A stretch of 10,664 bases of DNA from the NCBI GenBank assembly GCA_030641945.1, contig DAOWLL010000027.1:1-10664 (forward strand). Reading direction: 5' to 3'. The first letter of the stretch is position 1, and each line of letters starts with the position of its first letter. The notes under the pieces were generated by a model, which saw only the letters and a list, made by a program, of their open reading frames with translations, was not told the origin of the DNA and did not search any database. The translations under genes and the position numbers were made by a program. The stretch comes from Gammaproteobacteria bacterium (GTDB taxonomy: Bacteria; Pseudomonadota; Gammaproteobacteria; SZUA-229). Of the stretch, positions 6,506-10,664 are shown one piece after another.

Positions 6506-8641
6506 ATGGCATCAAATGCATTAGCCGCTGAGGCACCAAGGGAAAGATTTGTGCAAGAGAATAAAATAAATCTCGTAGTTATCGACGACTCTTTTGATAC
6601 TGAAGAAAAAGTTGTTAGTACATTACGCAATGATGGCTATGCTGCGCGATCAACTCGAGTTGAAGATGCTGAAGATCTTACTGAGGCAATCCGCAAGAGA
6701 GAGCCCGACCTGGTTTTATACACAAAAGGCATGGAATTGATTTCACTAAAAGAAGCCGCTGACTGTATCAAGCAAAGCCTGAACGGCACACCCGTGCCTG
6801 TGATTGCCGTTGAAAAAAATGGCAGCGTGGAATCTATCGTTGACGCAATGAGGGACGGCGCCACTGATGTATCCTCATACGACAACATGGACCATCTTCG
6901 CCTGGTCATCAATCGCGAACTCAATGCACTGCGCAACTGGCGGCAAATGCACAAGCTTGAAACAGCAATGGGCGAGTCAGAACGTCGCTGCGCAACCTTG
7001 CTCGGCAGCTCGCGTGACGCTATAGCCTACGTACATGAGGGCATGCATGTGTACTCCAATGCTTCGTACCTGGATTTGTTTGAGTTAGAACAATCAGATG
7101 AACTGGAGGGTATGCCGATACTGGACATGGTAGCTCCTGACAACCGAGACAGCTTTAAATCATTCCTGCGCGACTACTTGCAAAAAGATGCAACAACGGA
7201 AGTCCATAAAACACACTTACAAAAACCTGACGGCAAAGAATTTGAAGGCGTAATGGAGTTTTCACCGGCAAGCATTGAAGGCGAACCATGCATTCAGGTC
7301 CTTATTCGCAAGGAAGATGTTAATACGGAAGCACTTGAAGAAAGACTGAAGGAACTCAGCCAGAAAGACCAGCTGACAGGCCTTTATAACAGGCAATACT
7401 GCCTGGATACACTTGAAGCCACGATTTCCCAATGTGAATCAGAAGAGTGCTCCGCGGCACTAATGGAAATAAGACTGGACAACTTTGAAGACATAAAGAA
7501 CCGTGTCGGTGCAGTTGATATTGACAAGCTTTTTGTTGAAGTCGCACGTACGCTGAAGGAAGTGAATCATAAGAAAGATACACTGTCATTTATGAATCCC
7601 GGCTACTCGATTATTGCCTATGGTCAGGATAATGACTCGATTTACAAATATGCAAAGGAAATTCAGAATGCAATTATGAACCTGGATGTGAATATAGCTA
7701 ATGAAAAGATCAACACGACATGCTGTATTGGTGTAACACTGATTGACAAAAACTCGCCTGAAACCAATGAAGTTCTGCGCCGGGCTGATAAAATATCTGC
7801 TGAAGCTGCGGAAGCAGGCACCAACCAGATCAAGCTATACGTTCCTGAAGAAGGCGAACTGACACGACATGAAGTTGATTCACGTTTCAAACATCAGCTG
7901 ACCCAGGCGCTCAAGGATGACATGTTCATACTCTACTACCAGCCCATCATCAGCCTTCATGGCGACACTGATGAGCGCTACGAAGTATTTGTACGCATGC
8001 TCTCAGAAGATGGCAAAACAATGATCATGCCGCAGGATTTTTTGCCTGCTGCCGAGCGCATAGGCATGTCTATGGCCATAGATCGCTGGGTACTATATAA
8101 AGCCATTCGGGATGTAATCAAACGCCATGAACAAGGCAAGAGCACACGCTTTTTTATCAAGTTATCAGCAGCGTCAATCAAGGACGAAACGCTGATCGAA
8201 TGGATCAACTTCCAGATCAAGGACAAGAACCTGCCTCCAAACTCATTGATCTTCGAAGTCAAGGAATCGGTTGCGGTGACCAACCTGAAAAAGGCCAAAG
8301 ACCTGGCCAGCAGCCTTAAGAAAATGAAATGCGGTTTCGTACTGGATGACTTCGGCTCCGGCACCAACCCGTTCCAGTTGCTTGATCATATCGATGCCGA
8401 CTACATACGACTGGATAAGAGTTTCATGGATGATCTTGCTGACAATCCGCAAAATCAGGAAACCGTCAAGAAAATTACTGAACAGGCTTCTGAACGCGGC
8501 AAGTTCACGATTACACAGTTCGTCAAAGACGCCAACAGTTTATCGCTACTGTGGGGAATGGGCGTCAACTTCATTCAGGGTTACTTCCTGCAGGAGCCAC
8601 AGCCCGAAATGAACTATGACTTCACGGATATAGCGGGTTAG
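6506..8641 (+). CDS. fimX: FimX-like degenerate REC-PAS-GGDEF-EAL protein
   Basis: A 711-residue cytoplasmic c-di-GMP receptor-type protein; FimX of P. aeruginosa and Xanthomonas controls polar type IV pilus assembly. The REC-like domain (about 22-140) keeps acidic IDDS (26-29), but Thr73 in DLVLYTKGM replaces the phosphoacceptor Asp. A PAS domain (about 157-270) follows. The GGDEF domain (about 287-447) keeps DQLTGLYNR but has GYSII (366-370) at the active-site signature, so no cyclase activity is expected. The EAL domain (about 458-705) has EVF (493-495) for EAL with Arg497 kept, Lys552 for the metal-binding Asn, and Gln671 in place of the Glu of AEGVE. DDFGSG and QGY remain. Thus ligand binding without hydrolysis is likely, as in known FimX. 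Length is close to P. aeruginosa FimX (about 690). It follows fimW by 15 bases; the ribosome site is weak, suggesting translational coupling. Confidence 0.9.
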   Translation: MASNALAAEAPRERFVQENKINLVVIDDSFDTEEKVVSTLRNDGYAARSTRVEDAEDLTEAIRKREPDLVLYTKGMELISLKEAADCIKQSLNGTPVPVIAVEKNGSVESIVDAMRDGATDVSSYDNMDHLRLVINRELNALRNWRQMHKLETAMGESERRCATLLGSSRDAIAYVHEGMHVYSNASYLDLFELEQSDELEGMPILDMVAPDNRDSFKSFLRDYLQKDATTEVHKTHLQKPDGKEFEGVMEFSPASIEGEPCIQVLIRKEDVNTEALEERLKELSQKDQLTGLYNRQYCLDTLEATISQCESEECSAALMEIRLDNFEDIKNRVGAVDIDKLFVEVARTLKEVNHKKDTLSFMNPGYSIIAYGQDNDSIYKYAKEIQNAIMNLDVNIANEKINTTCCIGVTLIDKNSPETNEVLRRADKISAEAAEAGTNQIKLYVPEEGELTRHEVDSRFKHQLTQALKDDMFILYYQPIISLHGDTDERYEVFVRMLSEDGKTMIMPQDFLPAAERIGMSMAIDRWVLYKAIRDVIKRHEQGKSTRFFIKLSAASIKDETLIEWINFQIKDKNLPPNSLIFEVKESVAVTNLKKAKDLASSLKKMKCGFVLDDFGSGTNPFQLLDHIDADYIRLDKSFMDDLADNPQNQETVKKITEQASERGKFTITQFVKDANSLSLLWGMGVNFIQGYFLQEPQPEMNYDFTDIAG

Positions 8642-8657
8642 CCCGCTATATCCGTGA
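8622..8657 (+). terminator. Perfect 16-bp hairpin enclosing the fimX stop codon
   Basis: TCACGGATATAGCGGG, the loop TTAG, then the exact complement. The fimX TAG (8639-8641) lies in the loop and the left arm is the last coding sequence of fimX. There is no T-run after it on the plus strand (purine-rich GGGGCGAGG follows), so it is not a classical intrinsic terminator. It could still block exonucleases or act with a factor on either convergent transcript. Confidence 0.6.
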
Positions 8658-8659
8658 GG

Positions 8660-8739
8660 GGCGAGGGACGAGTAACGAGTGGCGAGGAAAAGAAAAATTC
8701 CCGGCCTTGCCACTTACCACTCGTCCCTTGCCACTTTCC
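8660..8739. repeat. Two opposed arrays of 7-bp units (heptamer inverted repeat)
   Basis: The left array, 8660-8687, is four units: GGCGAGG, GACGAGT, AACGAGT, GGCGAGG. After a 17-base A-rich spacer the right array, 8705-8739, reads on the opposite strand as GGAAAGT, GGCAAGG, GACGAGT, GGTAAGT, GGCAAGG. The arrays can pair imperfectly into a long stem. It sits between the convergent genes fimX and htpX. The unit pattern resembles interspersed heptamer repeats of environmental bacteria; I see no coding capacity. Confidence 0.8.
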
Positions 8740-8769
8740 CAAACAATACCACTCAATTTAATATCGCGA

Positions 8770-9654
8770 TTAACTCATAGCTTGTAGCGCAGCTATCCGC
8801 TGCGACAACGGCGGATGGCTCATGAACAACTTGCGCATGCCTTCAGCCAGGCCGCCATTGATTCCAAACGCCACCATCTGATCGGGCAAGGATGATGGTT
8901 CGTGAATCGACTGCAATCTTTGCAGCGCGGCAATCATCTTTTCTCTACCGGCGAGGCTTGCACCACCCGCGTCAGCACGGAACTCACGCAGCCTGGAGAA
9001 ATACATGACGATGGCACTGGCCAGTATGCCGAACACGATCTGCGCCAGGATACTGGTTATGTAATACGCAGGTCCATAACCGCGTTCAGTCTTGAATACA
9101 ACACGGTCCACGACATGGCCGACTACACGCGAGAAGAAAATCACAAAGGTATTAACAACGCCCTGCACTAATGCAAGGGTAACCATGTCACCGTTGGCAA
9201 CATGTGATATTTCATGGCCCAGTACCGCCTCGGCCTCATCCATCTTCATGTTATTAATCAAGCCTGTAGTGACTGCCACCAGCGCACTGTTGCGACTCAT
9301 ACCAGTCGCAAAAGCGTTGATATCAGGTGAGTTATAGATGGCGACTTGCGGCATGGCGATACCCGCCTGTTCGGCCTGTCTCTTTACCGTAGCCATCAGC
9401 CATTCCTGTGTTTTGTTTTGCGGCTGTTCTATGACTACTGCACCTGTCATGCGCTTTGCCGACCATTTCGACATGGCCAGCGAAATGAACGAACCACCCA
9501 TACCGAATACGGCAGAAAATATCAGCAGCGCCTGCAGATCAAGATCAACATTGTTCTCCTGCAGTAATGAATCGACACCCAGTACACTGAGCACAATGCT
9601 CAGCACGACCAGTACAGCGATGTTGGTTGCGAGAAAAAGCGCTATGCGTTTCAT
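8770..9654 (-). CDS. htpX: Zinc metalloprotease HtpX (M48 family)
   Basis: Inner-membrane heat-shock protease that degrades misfolded membrane proteins, working alongside FtsH in E. coli. It is 294 residues long (E. coli: 293). Two N-terminal membrane helices lie at about 4-26 and 39-61. The zinc motif HEISH is at 147-151 (catalytic Glu148), and the third ligand is probably Glu224 in [10 protein letters not shown]. Two more hydrophobic segments (about 158-180 and 197-219) lie between them. [12 protein letters not shown] near the end is typical of the family. The ATG at 9654 has GTGAGG five bases upstream. It stands alone: convergent with fimX, and separated from parC by a repeat-rich gap. The promoter region looks heat-shock-like. 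Confidence 0.97.
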   Translation of the reverse strand: MKRIALFLATNIAVLVVLSIVLSVLGVDSLLQENNVDLDLQALLIFSAVFGMGGSFISLAMSKWSAKRMTGAVVIEQPQNKTQEWLMATVKRQAEQAGIAMPQVAIYNSPDINAFATGMSRNSALVAVTTGLINNMKMDEAEAVLGHEISHVANGDMVTLALVQGVVNTFVIFFSRVVGHVVDRVVFKTERGYGPAYYITSILAQIVFGILASAIVMYFSRLREFRADAGGASLAGREKMIAALQRLQSIHEPSSLPDQMVAFGINGGLAEGMRKLFMSHPPLSQRIAALQAMS

Positions 9655-9680
9655 AATGCCTCACATAAGGTGAATTGCTG

Positions 9681-9710
9681 GTTATATATGGGTGAAAATG
9701 GATAATTCAA
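9681..9710 (-). promoter_or_regulatory. htpX: Candidate htpX promoter, sigma-32-like overlapping sigma-70-like
   Basis: On the minus strand TTGAA (9706-9710) is followed 12 bases later by ACCCATAT (9686-9693), seven of eight matches to the heat-shock -10 CCCCATNT. The same bases give a sigma-70 reading: TTGAAT, 16 bases, TATATA (9683-9688). A start site near 9677 would leave a leader of about 24 bases carrying the GTGAGG ribosome site. Heat induction of htpX is established in E. coli; here it is inferred. Confidence 0.5.
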
Positions 9711-9713
9711 TTG

Positions 9714-9740
9714 TCCACGAAACACGCAAACAACGCGAAT
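9714..9740. repeat. Short CACGAAA-type repeat block
   Basis: CCACGAAA, CACGCAAA and CAACGCGAA follow each other, degenerate copies of a roughly 8-base unit. It resembles the CACGAAAG-type interspersed repeats of many environmental genomes. A similar fragment, GACGCGAATG, recurs at 9874-9883, and a related CATTCGCG at 10046-10053 lies in the opposite sense. Confidence 0.45.
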
Positions 9741-9812
9741 TTTTGTATGTTGCCTGATTGTAATGGTAGATGGGTCTTCACCACATCAAGCGGGTAAATA
9801 TTCAAATGATTG

Positions 9813-9837
9813 CCACAGAGTCTCAGAGAACACAGAG
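9813..9837. repeat. CACAGAG-type short-period repeat
   Basis: CACAGAG occurs at 9814-9820 and 9831-9837 with a related TCAGAGA between (9823-9829), a period of 8-9 bases. It is distinct from, but similar in style to, the CACAGATGAA array about 100 bases further on. Confidence 0.5.
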
Positions 9838-9846
9838 CTTTTATCC

Positions 9847-10074
9847 GCCTGCCGCTACACGGCCCCCGCAAAAGACGCGAATGCTGTTGTGTGTGAATAG
9901 TTTCGTAGCCTGGATGCCAGCAAGGAACAGAACCTATGTCCACAGATAAACGCAGATGAACACGGATGAAAGCGTTTTTAAATTTCTAAATATCTGTGTT
10001 CATCTGTGTTCATCTGTGGATAATTTGTTTTTAAACATTTGCGTTCATTCGCGTGGGGCCGTGTTTCGGCATGC
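9847..10074. repeat. Nested inverted-repeat module
   Basis: The outer arms, 9847-9866 and 10055-10074, pair at 17 of 20 positions, including an exact ACACGGCCCC / GGGGCCGTGT core. They enclose the inner CACAGATGAA inverted array. No open reading frame of note and no obvious target-site duplication is seen, so I do not call it a mobile element. The stretch 9655-10154 as a whole holds no gene. Confidence 0.5.
9939..10020. repeat. Inverted array of 10-bp CACAGATGAA units
   Basis: The right arm (9992-10020), read on the minus strand, is CACAGATGAA twice followed by CACAGAT. The left arm (9939-9967) is a degenerate copy in the opposite orientation, matching at 26 of 29 positions. A 24-base AT-rich loop separates them. 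It belongs to a type of interspersed repeat that I know from many environmental bacteria. Confidence 0.85.
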
Positions 10075-10125
10075 GGACAAAAATTCCCTGTGTGGTCAGG
10101 GTGTTATCCCGGGTCTAGCCACTGT

Positions 10126-10144
10126 ATTTGGGGAAGACCCAAAT
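10126..10144 (-). terminator. Weak hairpin downstream of parC
   Basis: ATTTGGG, a 5-base loop, then CCCAAAT, starting about 10 bases after the parC stop. No T-run follows on the minus strand, so termination is uncertain. A second pair, GGGTCT (10111-10116) and AGACCC (10135-10140), overlaps it and could form an alternative stem. Confidence 0.35.
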
Positions 10145-10154
10145 GTTATAAAGA

Positions 10155-10664
10155 CTAGTCTTCGCTAGCAGTAATTTGTTCAACTTCCAGGCGGTCTACG
10201 TTACGGTAACCGCGCGGCAGTTTAAGTCCGCGCCGTCCACGCTCGCCATAGTAGCTGTCTACTTCATCAGGCTTCATGACTTTGTATTTCTTGCCCGAAT
10301 GGACAGTGAGTTTTTCGCCGTCCTGTATCAGCGACAATGCTGTCACCGCCTCATCACCCGACTTCAACCTGGAACCAGGTATATTTATGATTTTATTACC
10401 TTTACCACGTACCATCTGCGGCAATTCCGAGAGCTCGGTGACCAGCATATGGCCTTCTGTTGTTACCGCTATGATGTAATCGTGTTCGAGATCACGCGCT
10501 GCTACTGCCGGCAGTGCCCTGGCCTGCTTGCCGACATTCAACACGGCCTTTCCAGTCCTGGTGCGCGCATGCATATCGCCAAGCCTGACGACAAAACCAT
10601 AACCAAAATTACTGCCAACCAGGTAAAACTCATCAGGGTCACCGATCATCACCGAAACAAATGA
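10155..10664 (-). CDS. parC: DNA topoisomerase IV subunit A (ParC), C-terminal 169 residues (cut by window edge)
   Basis: ParC is the DNA-breaking subunit of topoisomerase IV, which unlinks replicated chromosomes with ParE. Only the end of the C-terminal DNA-wrapping beta-pinwheel is present. The frame is open to the window edge, beginning SFVSVMIGDPDEFYLVGSNF, so the gene starts outside. Strong ParC markers are GYGFVVRLGDMHARTRTGKA, SELPQMVRGKGNKIINIPG and GERGRRGLKLPRG; E. coli ParC has ARNRAGKA, GKGNKIINIPS and GERGRRGT at the same places. GyrA would instead carry a QRRGGKG box, which is absent. The active-site tyrosine and quinolone-resistance region lie outside the window. Confidence 0.95.
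   Translation of the reverse strand, partial: SFVSVMIGDPDEFYLVGSNFGYGFVVRLGDMHARTRTGKAVLNVGKQARALPAVAARDLEHDYIIAVTTEGHMLVTELSELPQMVRGKGNKIINIPGSRLKSGDEAVTALSLIQDGEKLTVHSGKKYKVMKPDEVDSYYGERGRRGLKLPRGYRNVDRLEVEQITASED

Noticed and set aside
9655..10154. Repeat-rich gap as a CRISPR array or insertion sequence
   Set aside because: Repeats are 7-10 bases with no unique spacers of constant length, and there is no transposase frame or clear target duplication.
10151..10162. Perfect 12-bp palindrome AAGACTAGTCTT over the parC stop
   Set aside because: Short and easily due to chance; no loop for a useful hairpin and no second copy seen.
9707..10168. Short open frames within the parC-htpX gap (9707-9943 minus, 9956-10168 plus)
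   Set aside because: They run through the repeat units, have no recognisable ribosome site and no protein-like composition.

Overview
The window carries ordinary gammaproteobacterial chromosomal genes. The best indicators are EF-P with its full lysylation partner set (EpmA, EpmB), a ParC tail ending in the Gammaproteobacteria-like GERGRRG region, HtpX, and a FimW/FimX-like pair of the type known from Pseudomonas and Xanthomonas relatives. Base composition looks moderate. The intergenic DNA is rich in short-period interspersed repeats of the sort common in environmental bacteria. I cannot name the genus.

Layout from left to right. Positions 1-461 (minus) hold the N-terminal part of an RND efflux permease, cut by the window edge. 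Its periplasmic adaptor lies just upstream in the transcript (581-1714, minus). Next come epmA (1920-2894, minus) and efp (2903-3466, minus), which form a tight efp-epmA operon. Divergent from efp is epmB (3540-4544, plus), so substrate, lysine mutase and lysine ligase of the EF-P beta-lysylation pathway sit together. On the plus strand follow a 611-residue protein that I read as a FimW-like, PilZ-related c-di-GMP effector (4655-6490) and a FimX-like degenerate REC-PAS-GGDEF-EAL protein (6506-8641), 15 bases apart. These two probably act together in polar type IV pilus control. htpX (8770-9654, minus) converges on fimX. The C-terminal part of parC (10155-10664, minus) closes the window.

The most unusual DNA is intergenic. 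Between fimX and htpX, a perfect 16-bp hairpin has the fimX stop codon in its loop, and it is followed by two opposed arrays of 7-bp units. Between parC and htpX, about 500 bases without a gene hold three families of short-period repeats. They include an inverted array of 10-bp CACAGATGAA units nested inside a second inverted repeat. The promoter region of htpX has a candidate heat-shock (sigma-32 type) promoter overlapping a sigma-70-like one.

I found no RNA gene, CRISPR array, insertion sequence, transposase or phage gene. The best candidate for under-described biology is the FimW-like protein, whose C-terminal half looks like a PilZ domain split by an insertion of roughly 100 residues, paired with a FimX in which all three signalling domains look catalytically or phosphoryl-transfer dead.
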